Shown in pieces: positions 1 through 5,261 of a stretch of 5,261 nucleotides of DNA. The translations under genes and the position numbers were made by a program. Every line of letters begins with the position of its first letter. The first letter of the stretch is position 1. The notes beneath the pieces are model-generated. The model was not told where the DNA came from, searched no databases, and saw only the letters and a program-made list of their open reading frames with translations. This DNA is from Verrucomicrobiota bacterium. Its GTDB lineage: Bacteria; Verrucomicrobiota; Verrucomicrobiia; Chthoniobacterales; JAFAMB01. Location: the NCBI GenBank assembly GCA_019236035.1, contig JAFAJU010000104.1, positions 1 to 5,261 of the forward strand, read 5' to 3'.

Positions 1-738
1 GTCGATCCCACGCAAATGCTGCTCCGCCCTCCTGCCCACGGCCGGGTTGACTCTTTCAACTTGGATCCCGGGCGGCGCGAAAGATTCCGATTGCGTTCCG
101 ACCACGAGTTTATCATGCACAACCTGCGGCTCGGATTTTGGGTCTTCGGCAGGAGACCTATTACGAATCGGGGGAAATGCGGGTCGATCCGCCGGTGTCA
201 GTGTAGGCTCTGCCGTCATTCGTTGTGGTTGAGCCCTTTCCTCCGCCGACGCGATCGGTGCGCGAGCGAGTTTCTCGAACTCGAAAAACGCTTCGTCCTG
301 GCGTGCCACCTGCGCAATCGGTGTATCAAAATCCGGTCCAATCGGCTTTACGACCTCAGCGAAGTTCTCATTCAAGTTTGCTTGCACCTGAAGGACAACG
401 GTTTTTAACGAGACGGGAAATAGAAACTCGCAATCGAGTCCGACGGGTAGGAGTTCAGGGTAGATCCGTTGCAGCGTCGACGCCTTGACGGTTATCCTCC
501 CGTCCATTAGGCCCTGAGTATCCCGCAGTGGGACCACGATTTCGCCCTGCTCGACTTTTGACCAATCCAACTCCGGCGCCCCAGGATCGCCCGCGCCAAT
601 ATCGTTTTGGCGTAAGACAATCATTTGTTCGTTCAACGCGCCCACGGCGGGACGAAGATCGCCTGACCGATTCCGGGCTTCCTCAGGGGTCTCGCCTTTC
701 AGGTTGCGAAACAGGTAGTTCCCGAAATTAGGCGACAT
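1..738 (-). CDS. Protein of unknown function, 3' end cut by the window edge
   Basis: The minus strand is open for 246 codons from an ATG at 738 to the left edge with no stop, so the gene is incomplete at its C-terminus. I do not recognise the family. The product begins MSPNFGNYLFRNLKG and has no signal peptide or membrane segment, so it is probably cytoplasmic. Residues about 60-125 look folded and hold three loosely similar strand-plus-helix units, near GEIVVPL (66-70), GRITVKASTLQRIYPELLP (80-98) and FLFPVSLKTVVLQV (105-118). From about residue 160 the chain is rich in Pro, Glu, Arg and Ala and looks disordered. There is no good Shine-Dalgarno sequence before the ATG, but a TTGACA box lies about 37 bases upstream. 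The gene follows the glycosyltransferase on the same strand by 59 bases. Plus-strand open frames over this region give Arg/Cys-rich, low-quality translations and are rejected. The coding call is fairly sure; the function is unknown. Confidence 0.75.
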   Translation of the reverse strand, partial: MSPNFGNYLFRNLKGETPEEARNRSGDLRPAVGALNEQMIVLRQNDIGAGDPGAPELDWSKVEQGEIVVPLRDTQGLMDGRITVKASTLQRIYPELLPVGLDCEFLFPVSLKTVVLQVQANLNENFAEVVKPIGPDFDTPIAQVARQDEAFFEFEKLARAPIASAEERAQPQRMTAEPTLTPADRPAFPPIRNRSPAEDPKSEPQVVHDKLVVGTQSESFAPPGIQVERVNPAVGRRAEQHLRGID

Positions 739-752
739 AAAAACTTGAGTGC

Positions 753-781
753 ATTACTCACCCAATATCATAACATGTCAA
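753..781 (-). promoter_or_regulatory. Candidate sigma-70-type promoter for the truncated gene
   Basis: On the minus strand a perfect TTGACA (781-776) is followed after 17 bases by AGTAAT (758-753), which matches the -10 consensus at four of six positions. Transcription would start near 746, giving a leader of only about 8 bases before the ATG at 738. A small dyad, TGAGT-GCATT-ACTCA (746-760), overlaps the -10 box and could be a binding site or chance. A second -10-like word, TATGAT (772-767), is present but has no matching -35. This is inferred from consensus only. Confidence 0.35.
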
Positions 782-797
782 AGGATATGTTGCTTTA

Positions 798-1991
798 TTA
801 TTCCTTTTCCTGGTCGGAACGCGCGCCTTGATATGTTCTACCCTTCCACCGAACACCTCGTCCTGCGGTTTGGCGAAAGCTGTTCAATGCGATCGCCAAC
901 GCTAATGAATAGCCGACTGGATGGAGAGCCACACTCAACCAGGAAGTTCTGTACCGAAGAGCCGCGGATATCCGGATGCTGTAAATCAATAACAACTCAA
1001 TTAACGTCAGCGGACCGGGTGCCAAAAATACGATGACAAACGGGAGAACTAACACCAGGAACTGACCAGCCATAGCTGCAAGAAAGCCAACGTCTCCTTG
1101 CCCAAACACAGGCCTGATATTCTTTGTAAAACCCTCCCACATTTCTTCGAGCGATTCGTACATGCGGCATTGGGTCAGACGAGTTCCGTCGCAATTTACG
1201 AGGCGCATCCCGTTGGCCGTCTCGCTCGCTACGGTCCGGGCCAGCGCCACGTCCTCGACCAGACTGTCGCACACACGTTCGTGACCACCTATCCGCTCGT
1301 AACTTCCTCGGCGAAAGAGCAGAAATTGGCCACTCGCCGCGCCCAGATTCCGCATCCAAAGCCTAGGCACAACCCGAGCGATTAGCGGGAGACGTCGACA
1401 GCAAACCAGGAACCAAAGCGGGAGATATGCGCAGGCGGCTATGAACATGAGCGGAATCACCAGCTTTTCGGCGAGCGTTTCAGTAATTTGATATGGCCAA
1501 ATCGTCAATAGATCCGCCTGTGTTTTTTTTTGTTCCAGGACAGCAGCCGCAATTGTTCCAGGAGGGTGAACTGTGTCGGCGTCAGTGAATAAAAGTAACT
1601 CGCCCCTAGCGACGCGCGCCAATTGTTGGCAGGCCCAGGCCTTACCTGTCCAGCCGCGCGGCAGAGCCTCCCCCTTGATCAGTCGCAAACGATCGAAAGG
1701 GAGGCCCATCTGAAAGCTCTTCACCAGATCAGCCGTTCCATCTTCGGATTGATCATCCAGCACAACAATTTCGAGGTTGGAATAATTCTGGGCCAGCAAA
1801 GACCGAAGACAGGGAGCGATTCGATGGGCTTCATTCCTGGCGGGTACCAACGCAGAAACCAGGGGCTGATTGCCGGAGATGACCTGCTCTCGCAGGACCG
1901 GTATAAAAATCATGTTAGCTAGCAACGTCAATAGGATCAGACCAAGGACCGTTAGGGTGCCGGCGTGGTAGATAGTAACAATCAGATCCAT
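798..1991 (-). CDS. Membrane glycosyltransferase, family 2 (CrtQ-like)
   Basis: The product is a 397-residue integral membrane GT-A glycosyltransferase that would transfer a sugar from a nucleotide-sugar to a lipid-like or other membrane acceptor on the cytoplasmic face. An N-terminal membrane segment (about 8-31) precedes the catalytic domain: VPARNE (49-54), LDDQSEDGT (78-86), GWTGKAWAC (113-121), the DAD metal-binding motif (137-139) and a probable catalytic ED (246-247). More hydrophobic segments lie near 177-197, 305-323, 327-346 and 353-371. The motifs RMYESLEEMWEGFTKN and RWKGRTY near the C-terminus resemble staphylococcal diaponeurosporenoate glycosyltransferase CrtQ. No carotenoid gene is nearby, so the acceptor is open; hopanoid-associated HpnB-type enzymes are an alternative. 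I chose the ATG at 1991, which has AGGGA five bases upstream. An ATG at 2069 would add 26 Arg/Pro-rich residues unlike this family. A run of nine A lies in codons of EQKKTQ (about 153-158), yet the frame continues intact. Confidence 0.88.
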   Translation of the reverse strand: MDLIVTIYHAGTLTVLGLILLTLLANMIFIPVLREQVISGNQPLVSALVPARNEAHRIAPCLRSLLAQNYSNLEIVVLDDQSEDGTADLVKSFQMGLPFDRLRLIKGEALPRGWTGKAWACQQLARVARGELLLFTDADTVHPPGTIAAAVLEQKKTQADLLTIWPYQITETLAEKLVIPLMFIAACAYLPLWFLVCCRRLPLIARVVPRLWMRNLGAASGQFLLFRRGSYERIGGHERVCDSLVEDVALARTVASETANGMRLVNCDGTRLTQCRMYESLEEMWEGFTKNIRPVFGQGDVGFLAAMAGQFLVLVLPFVIVFLAPGPLTLIELLLIYSIRISAALRYRTSWLSVALHPVGYSLALAIALNSFRQTAGRGVRWKGRTYQGARSDQEKE

Positions 1992-1996
1992 AGGAA

Positions 1997-2001
1997 TCCC
2001 T
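1997..2001 (-). promoter_or_regulatory. Shine-Dalgarno site that decides the glycosyltransferase start
   Basis: AGGGA on the minus strand lies five bases before the ATG at 1991. The alternative upstream ATG at 2069 has only a weak purine stretch before it. The site therefore supports the shorter 397-residue protein. Confidence 0.5.
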
Positions 2002-2083
2002 GCACAGGTTGTCGTGTGACCTGGGCGTCCCGGCCGTAATCGCGATCGATGCAGGGGCAGGGCGCCCATATCACTTTCTGTCT

Positions 2084-2118
2084 TGTCTTGACATTGATTG
2101 TGTCAGACATGGCATAGA
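2084..2118 (+). promoter_or_regulatory. Candidate promoter/operator of the L,D-transpeptidase gene
   Basis: A perfect TTGACA (2088-2093) lies 33 bases before the ATG at 2127. The downstream -10 is poor: CATAGA (2113-2118) at 19 bases is the best word I see. Two dyads of the same form, TGTC-TT-GACA (2084-2093) and TGTC-A-GACA (2101-2109), have centres about 16.5 bases apart. One overlaps the -35 box and the other falls in the spacer, a layout that would suit a repressor. The dyads are seen directly; their role is inference. I saw no clear promoter for the divergent glycosyltransferase in the rest of this 135-base gap. Confidence 0.3.
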
Positions 2119-2126
2119 GTAGAGAA

Positions 2127-2645
2127 ATGAATAAACTTTTGCGGTTCGGCCTGTTGTCGGCTCTGGCGCTACTGGCTGGTTGTGCAGATCTCGAAGACCT
2201 GACCTACGACTTCCGGAAGCCGACTGGAAAAGTTGGTATTATCGTGGATCTGGTCGATCAGCATGCGTATCTCTATAGCAGGGGCCAAGTGGTTTTAACT
2301 GCGCCTGTTTCGACCGGCCGCGAAGGGTACGACACTCCGGCAGGACGCTATACGGTCGTCCAGAAGGATATTGACCATCGCTCAAGCATATACGGGGCTT
2401 ATGTGCGTGATGGGATAGTCGTTAAAGAGAATGTCGATGTTCGCAAAGACCCGCGTCCACCCGGTTCAACTTTCATTGGGGCCTCGATGCCGTACTTCCT
2501 ACGGATTGTTGGCGGCGTCGGTCTGCATGCCGGCTACCTGCCTGGTTACCCGGCATCGCACGGATGTATCCGCATGCCGGAATCTAAAGCCAAAAGATTC
2601 TTTTACGCGGCGAGAGTCGGTACGCCCGTGACGGTCAAGCGTTGA
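2127..2645 (+). CDS. L,D-transpeptidase (YkuD family), predicted lipoprotein
   Basis: A 172-residue protein that probably acts on peptidoglycan in the periplasm, either making 3-3 (meso-DAP to meso-DAP) cross-links or attaching a protein to the wall. The N-terminus is a lipoprotein signal: charged MNKLLR, a hydrophobic stretch, then a lipobox LAGC with Cys19 as the lipidated residue. Residue +2 is Ala rather than Asp, which under the E. coli rule would favour the outer membrane. The YkuD domain fills about residues 35-171. Its active-site motif is complete: His134, then SHGCIRM (144-150) with catalytic Cys147 and Arg149. The STGREGYDTPAG stretch (62-73) matches the conserved early part of the domain. 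There is no LysM or other wall-binding domain, so this is a minimal enzyme. It lies upstream of cimA in the same direction and is divergent from the glycosyltransferase. The start is fixed by the signal peptide. The family call is firm; the exact reaction cannot be told. Confidence 0.95.
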   Translation: MNKLLRFGLLSALALLAGCADLEDLTYDFRKPTGKVGIIVDLVDQHAYLYSRGQVVLTAPVSTGREGYDTPAGRYTVVQKDIDHRSSIYGAYVRDGIVVKENVDVRKDPRPPGSTFIGASMPYFLRIVGGVGLHAGYLPGYPASHGCIRMPESKAKRFFYAARVGTPVTVKR

Positions 2646-2730
2646 CCGCGGCCCCGTATCTTTATCGCCGGCAGGACACGAACCTCTTGCAAACTGCTCC
2701 AGGCTGGGATACCGAATCAGTCCCACAACT

Positions 2731-4290
2731 ATGATTCCGAACCAGATCATGATCTATGATACGACCCTGCGAGATGGTACGCAGGCGGAAGGCATCTCTT
2801 TCAGCGTCCACGACAAGATTCGTATCGCTGAAAAACTGGACGCGTTTGGGATTCATTATATTGAGGGCGGATGGCCGGGATCCAATCCAAAGGACATCGC
2901 GTTCTTTGCAGAGGCTAAAAGACACAAGTGGCGGCAGGCGAAAATTTGCGCCTTTGGCAGCACCTGCAGAGCCAACGCCAAGCCGGCTACAGATGCACAG
3001 ATCGCCCTTCTTTTGGAGGCTCAGACTCCGACCGTAACGATCGTCGGCAAGAGCTGGCGATTGCATGCTGAGCAGATACTGGGCGTATCCATCGAGGAAA
3101 ACCTGCGGATGATTCGGGATTCGGTCGCGTATCTGAAGTCAAAGGGAAAAGAGGTCATGTTCGATGCAGAGCACTTTTTTGATGGTTACAAGGAGGATTC
3201 AGCCCAAGCGATGGCCGCAATCGAAGCCGCAGCCGAAGGCGGCGCCGATGTGATTGTGCTTTGCGATACGAATGGTGGCGCGATGGTCCATGAGGTGTCC
3301 GAGATAACTTCGGCGGTCGTCCGAGCACTGTCGATTCCGGTCGGCATTCATACGCATAACGACTGCGAACTCGGAGTTGCGAACGCTTTAGCAGGCCTCA
3401 GGTCGGGGGCAACCCAAGTTCAGGGCACGATCAATGGATACGGTGAGCGAACCGGCAACTGTAATTTGACCAGCGTCATTCCTAATCTTCAGCTGAAGCT
3501 TGGAATATCGGTCGTGCCGGAGTTGAGCCGTCTCCGGGAATTGTCTTTATTTGTCGATGAACTAGCCAATTGTCAGCACAACATTCGAGCGGCCTTTGTG
3601 GGAACCACCGCATTCACACACAAGGGCGGTTTGCATGCCCACGCCGTTCAAAAGCTAGCTCGCAGTTACGAGCATATTGAACCAGGTGATGTGGGAAATC
3701 ATCAACACATCGTTGTTTCGGAACTTTCCGGTCAAAGTAACGTGCTGGCGAAGGCCCAGGAACTAGGATTCGAGCTTGAGAAAGGGTCAACCCACGTCGC
3801 GGCTATCTTGCGAGAGGTCAAACGACTCGAACACCTCGGCTACGAGTTCGAGGCAGCCGAAGCCTCTTTCGAGCTGCTGATTCGCCGCATTCTGGGGCCA
3901 GTAGAACCTTTTTGGGAATTGTTAGAATACCACTGCACTTACATCCGCTCGGTGACGAACAAGTATGAAACGTGCGAGGCGACGGTGAAACTTCGGGTGA
4001 AAGACCAGGATGTCCACACCGTGGCTGAGGGGGACGGACCTGTGAACGCTTTGGACGCCGCGCTCCGCAAGGCTTTGATTCCAGTGTATCCAAGCATCGA
4101 GACGGTGATACTCGATGACTACAAGGTACGCATCATCGGCAGCAGCCAGGGTACCGGAGCACGCACCCGAGTGCTGATCGATTCAACGGATCACCATGAT
4201 AATTGGTGCACCGTAGGCGTTTCCGATAATATCATCGAGGCCAGCTGGCTGGCGCTCGTAGACTCTTTTGAGTACAAACTCAGGCGCTAG
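2731..4290 (+). CDS. cimA: (R)-citramalate synthase
   Basis: The enzyme condenses pyruvate with acetyl-CoA to (R)-citramalate, the first step of the threonine-independent route to 2-oxobutanoate and isoleucine, in the cytoplasm. The 519-residue length fits the CimA family. The HMGL-like TIM barrel covers about residues 5-280 and opens with DTTLRDGTQ (10-18), where Arg14 and Asp15 are the expected catalytic Arg and metal ligand. Further expected metal ligands are His207 and His209 in HTHND and Asn243 in GYGERTGNCNL. EGGWPGSNPKD (45-55) is typical of CimA rather than 2-isopropylmalate synthase. HKGGLHAHAV (297-306) holds a probable catalytic His302. The C-terminal part, about 385-517, is the LeuA-type regulatory domain, where isoleucine feedback would act in relatives. 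No Shine-Dalgarno is seen before ATG 2731; ATG 2749 (giving MIYDTTLRDG) is also possible and fits the family's short N-terminus. The gene may be co-transcribed with the L,D-transpeptidase 85 bases upstream, though the functions are unrelated. Confidence 0.96.
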   Translation: MIPNQIMIYDTTLRDGTQAEGISFSVHDKIRIAEKLDAFGIHYIEGGWPGSNPKDIAFFAEAKRHKWRQAKICAFGSTCRANAKPATDAQIALLLEAQTPTVTIVGKSWRLHAEQILGVSIEENLRMIRDSVAYLKSKGKEVMFDAEHFFDGYKEDSAQAMAAIEAAAEGGADVIVLCDTNGGAMVHEVSEITSAVVRALSIPVGIHTHNDCELGVANALAGLRSGATQVQGTINGYGERTGNCNLTSVIPNLQLKLGISVVPELSRLRELSLFVDELANCQHNIRAAFVGTTAFTHKGGLHAHAVQKLARSYEHIEPGDVGNHQHIVVSELSGQSNVLAKAQELGFELEKGSTHVAAILREVKRLEHLGYEFEAAEASFELLIRRILGPVEPFWELLEYHCTYIRSVTNKYETCEATVKLRVKDQDVHTVAEGDGPVNALDAALRKALIPVYPSIETVILDDYKVRIIGSSQGTGARTRVLIDSTDHHDNWCTVGVSDNIIEASWLALVDSFEYKLRR

Positions 4291-4333
4291 CCCGGTAGGG
4301 GCGCAGAGGAGAAAACAGAGGGCTCGGAGGTTA

Positions 4334-4362
4334 TTTACCACAGAGGCACAGGGAACACGGAG
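4334..4362 (+). repeat. ACCACAGAG-type dispersed repeat motif, left copy
   Basis: TTTACCACAGAGGCACAGGG and the following AACACGGAGG match a short motif that I recall as recurring, in intergenic regions, in many environmental bacterial genomes including Planctomycetota and Verrucomicrobiota. The second, inverted copy lies at about 4430-4452. Recognition is from memory; the two copies in this window are seen directly. Confidence 0.5.
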
Positions 4363-4429
4363 GCCGGAGAAAATTTGGATCTGCCGCTATGGATTTTGCC
4401 CACCTTTATAGACAAGATCCGAACTTCGC

Positions 4430-4452
4430 CTTCTCTGCGTCTCTGTGGTAAA
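4430..4452 (-). repeat. ACCACAGAG-type dispersed repeat motif, right copy
   Basis: Read on the minus strand from 4452 this gives TTTACCACAGAGACGCAGAG, the same motif as at 4334-4353 with three changes (A for G, G for A, A for G). The two copies point toward each other inside the palindrome. Confidence 0.5.
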
Positions 4453-4490
4453 ACCCAACCTCCGAGCCCTCTGTTTTCTCCTCTGCGCCC

Positions 4491-5144
4491 TTACCGGCGA
4501 GCGGTCGGATGCGCCGGAATACCGGCAAAACTCGGCATGACATAGTTGTTCATGGCAACCGTCGCCACGCGATTCCCAGCCACGAGCGCACGACGCGGTT
4601 TTATGAACTCCGAAGGGATGTAGTAATTTGATAAATCGCCGGGAAACATGGTGTGAACAACACCAATGGTGAGGTTCTTATGAAGTTCGAAGTGCAGATG
4701 GGCAGCGTAGAGCCCGTGGGCGTTGCCGATCGTACCGATCTGTTGACCGCGAGTCACCTGCTCACCCTCCCGCACCAGGATGCGGTCAAGGTGCGCGTAC
4801 AGCGAATCCACGTACTTCACCTGTCCCTCCTCCATAAAGGCATGGCGAACTACCACTACGTTTCCCCAGGCCCGGCGAAAGTCCCGAGCTAGCGTCACGA
4901 TGCCGGTCCCAATGACATACACCGGATCACCGAAATCCGTGCCGCTCCCCCCTTGCCCCACCCAATCCTCACCCAAGTGACCAAAAGATGTGAATCCGCG
5001 GGAGATACGATATCCATCCGCATTTGGCCTCCCGACCGGATAATCAAAACCGTCTGCCAGCCTTGTTACGGCCACGCCTGGATCGGCTTGTGCAAGCACG
5101 ACAATCAATCCTAACATGGCTCCGACAAACAGCTTTTTGCGCAT
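4491..5144 (-). CDS. Secreted M23 family metallopeptidase (LytM/lysostaphin fold)
   Basis: A 217-residue exported protein expected to cut peptidoglycan peptides in the periplasm, or to act as a wall-hydrolase partner. The ATG at 5144 gives a clean signal peptide, MRKKLFVGAMLGLIVVLAQA, with AQA (18-20) as the likely cleavage site; AGG lies four bases before it. A longer frame from a TTG at 5216 would bury that signal and is rejected. The M23 domain covers about residues 35-165. All four expected zinc and catalytic residues are present: His56 and Asp60 in HLGED, His118 in LYAHLD, and His151 in HLHFELH (149-155). GDPVY (72-76) and GNVVVVRH (94-101) fit the fold, so it should be active. A tail of about 50 residues with SNYYIPSEFI follows the domain. 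There is no LysM, SH3 or coiled coil. The last Arg codon and the TAA stop lie in the palindromic repeat shared with the 3' side of cimA. Confidence 0.93.
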   Translation of the reverse strand: MRKKLFVGAMLGLIVVLAQADPGVAVTRLADGFDYPVGRPNADGYRISRGFTSFGHLGEDWVGQGGSGTDFGDPVYVIGTGIVTLARDFRRAWGNVVVVRHAFMEEGQVKYVDSLYAHLDRILVREGEQVTRGQQIGTIGNAHGLYAAHLHFELHKNLTIGVVHTMFPGDLSNYYIPSEFIKPRRALVAGNRVATVAMNNYVMPSFAGIPAHPTARR

Positions 5145-5152
5145 GGAGCCTG

Positions 5153-5181
5153 CTTTTATGTGGAATCCGGACAAGTGGCAA
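5153..5181 (-). promoter_or_regulatory. Candidate promoter of the M23 peptidase gene
   Basis: On the minus strand TTGCCA (5181-5176) and TAAAAG (5158-5153) are separated by 17 bases, matching consensus at five and four of six positions. The start of transcription would then fall almost at the ATG (5144), so the message would be nearly leaderless and the AGG at 5151-5149 would lie at or before its 5' end. A TTGACG (5216-5211) further up has no good -10. The remaining bases to the right edge are AT-rich and hold nothing else I can name. Confidence 0.25.
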
Positions 5182-5261
5182 GCATTTCCACCCAAAAAGA
5201 GCTGAATTTTCGTCAATTTTATTGTTGTCAGAAAGAAGTCGCGAAAAATCGGCCACTCGAT

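Larger units (their letters stand above)
4292..4497. repeat. Long palindromic element between convergent genes, possible bidirectional terminator
   Basis: Bases 4292-4332 and 4457-4497 are inverted copies of 41 bases with one mismatch (4298 against 4491, a G-T pair). Just inside, 4334-4345 and 4441-4452 are a perfect 12-base inverted pair, TTTACCACAGAG and its complement. Further in, 4374-4382 and 4415-4423 pair at eight of nine positions, so the whole 206 bases form an imperfect palindrome with a loop of about 32 bases. The arms are strongly purine-biased on one strand. The element lies between the stops of cimA and the M23 gene, and its right arm supplies the TAA of the latter. A transcript from either side would fold into a long hairpin, so it could end transcription both ways, but there is no flanking T-tract. 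It may instead be a MITE-like or dispersed repeat; no target duplication is evident. Confidence 0.85.

Noticed and set aside
16..488. Plus-strand open frames opposite the truncated gene
   Set aside because: Their translations are rich in Arg, Cys and Ser without recognisable motifs. The minus frame is open for 246 codons, has a promoter and reads as a normal protein.
746..760. TGAGT-GCATT-ACTCA dyad as an intrinsic terminator of the glycosyltransferase gene
   Set aside because: The stem is only five base pairs and AT-rich, and it sits in the probable promoter of the next gene. The T-run after it on the minus strand (743-739) is short.
1992..2069. N-terminal extension of the glycosyltransferase from the ATG at 2069
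   Set aside because: The added 26 residues are Arg/Pro/Gly-rich, lie before a natural N-terminal membrane segment, and the ATG at 1991 has a better ribosome-binding site.
2646..2730. Terminator or promoter between the L,D-transpeptidase gene and cimA
   Set aside because: A TTGACC at 2642-2647 has no -10 at a proper distance, and the GC-rich CCGCGG word makes no stem with a T-tract.
2499..3066. Minus-strand open frames opposite the L,D-transpeptidase end and the cimA start
   Set aside because: They overlap two certain genes in antisense, and the translations show no family features.
4291..4490. CRISPR array or IS element in the cimA-M23 gap
   Set aside because: The structure is one inverted pair, not regularly spaced direct repeats, and there is no transposase coding capacity or clear target duplication.
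5145..5216. N-terminal extension of the M23 peptidase from a TTG at 5216
   Set aside because: It would place 24 residues before a typical signal peptide starting MRKK, and the start would be a TTG with no clear ribosome-binding site.

Overview
The window is an ordinary-looking bacterial chromosomal stretch with five protein genes, one of them cut by the left edge. Gene order is: an unrecognised gene (minus, truncated), a membrane glycosyltransferase of family 2 (minus), an L,D-transpeptidase lipoprotein (plus), (R)-citramalate synthase cimA (plus), and a secreted M23 peptidase (minus). I see no tRNA, rRNA, CRISPR array, transposase or phage gene. The gene types, the loose ribosome-binding sites, the style of the M23 protein and the ACCACAGAG-type repeat suggest an environmental Gram-negative from the Planctomycetota/Verrucomicrobiota side, with Verrucomicrobiota my first guess. 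This is judged from memory of such proteins, not from a search.

Left half (1-1991, minus strand): the glycosyltransferase (1991 to 798) is followed after about 59 bases by the truncated gene (738 to beyond 1). The second gene seems to have its own promoter in the gap. Its product has a folded-looking middle and a Pro/Glu-rich, probably disordered second half, and I cannot assign a function.

Centre (1992-2126) is a divergent intergenic region with a perfect TTGACA box and two TGTC-n-GACA dyads in front of the L,D-transpeptidase. The transpeptidase (2127-2645) and cimA (2731-4290) run in the same direction 85 bases apart, with no terminator visible between them.

Right part: cimA and the M23 peptidase (5144 to 4491) converge on a striking palindromic element at 4292-4497. 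Its outer 41 bases are inverted copies with a single mismatch, and inside them each arm carries the TTTACCACAGAG motif. The right arm supplies the stop codon of the M23 gene. This element is the most noteworthy non-coding structure in the window.

Functionally, three of the five genes concern the cell envelope: peptidoglycan cross-linking by the L,D-transpeptidase, a probable peptidoglycan hydrolase or LytM-like factor, and a membrane glycosyltransferase. cimA is a metabolic gene that starts the pyruvate route to isoleucine. I found no convincing new multi-gene system here.
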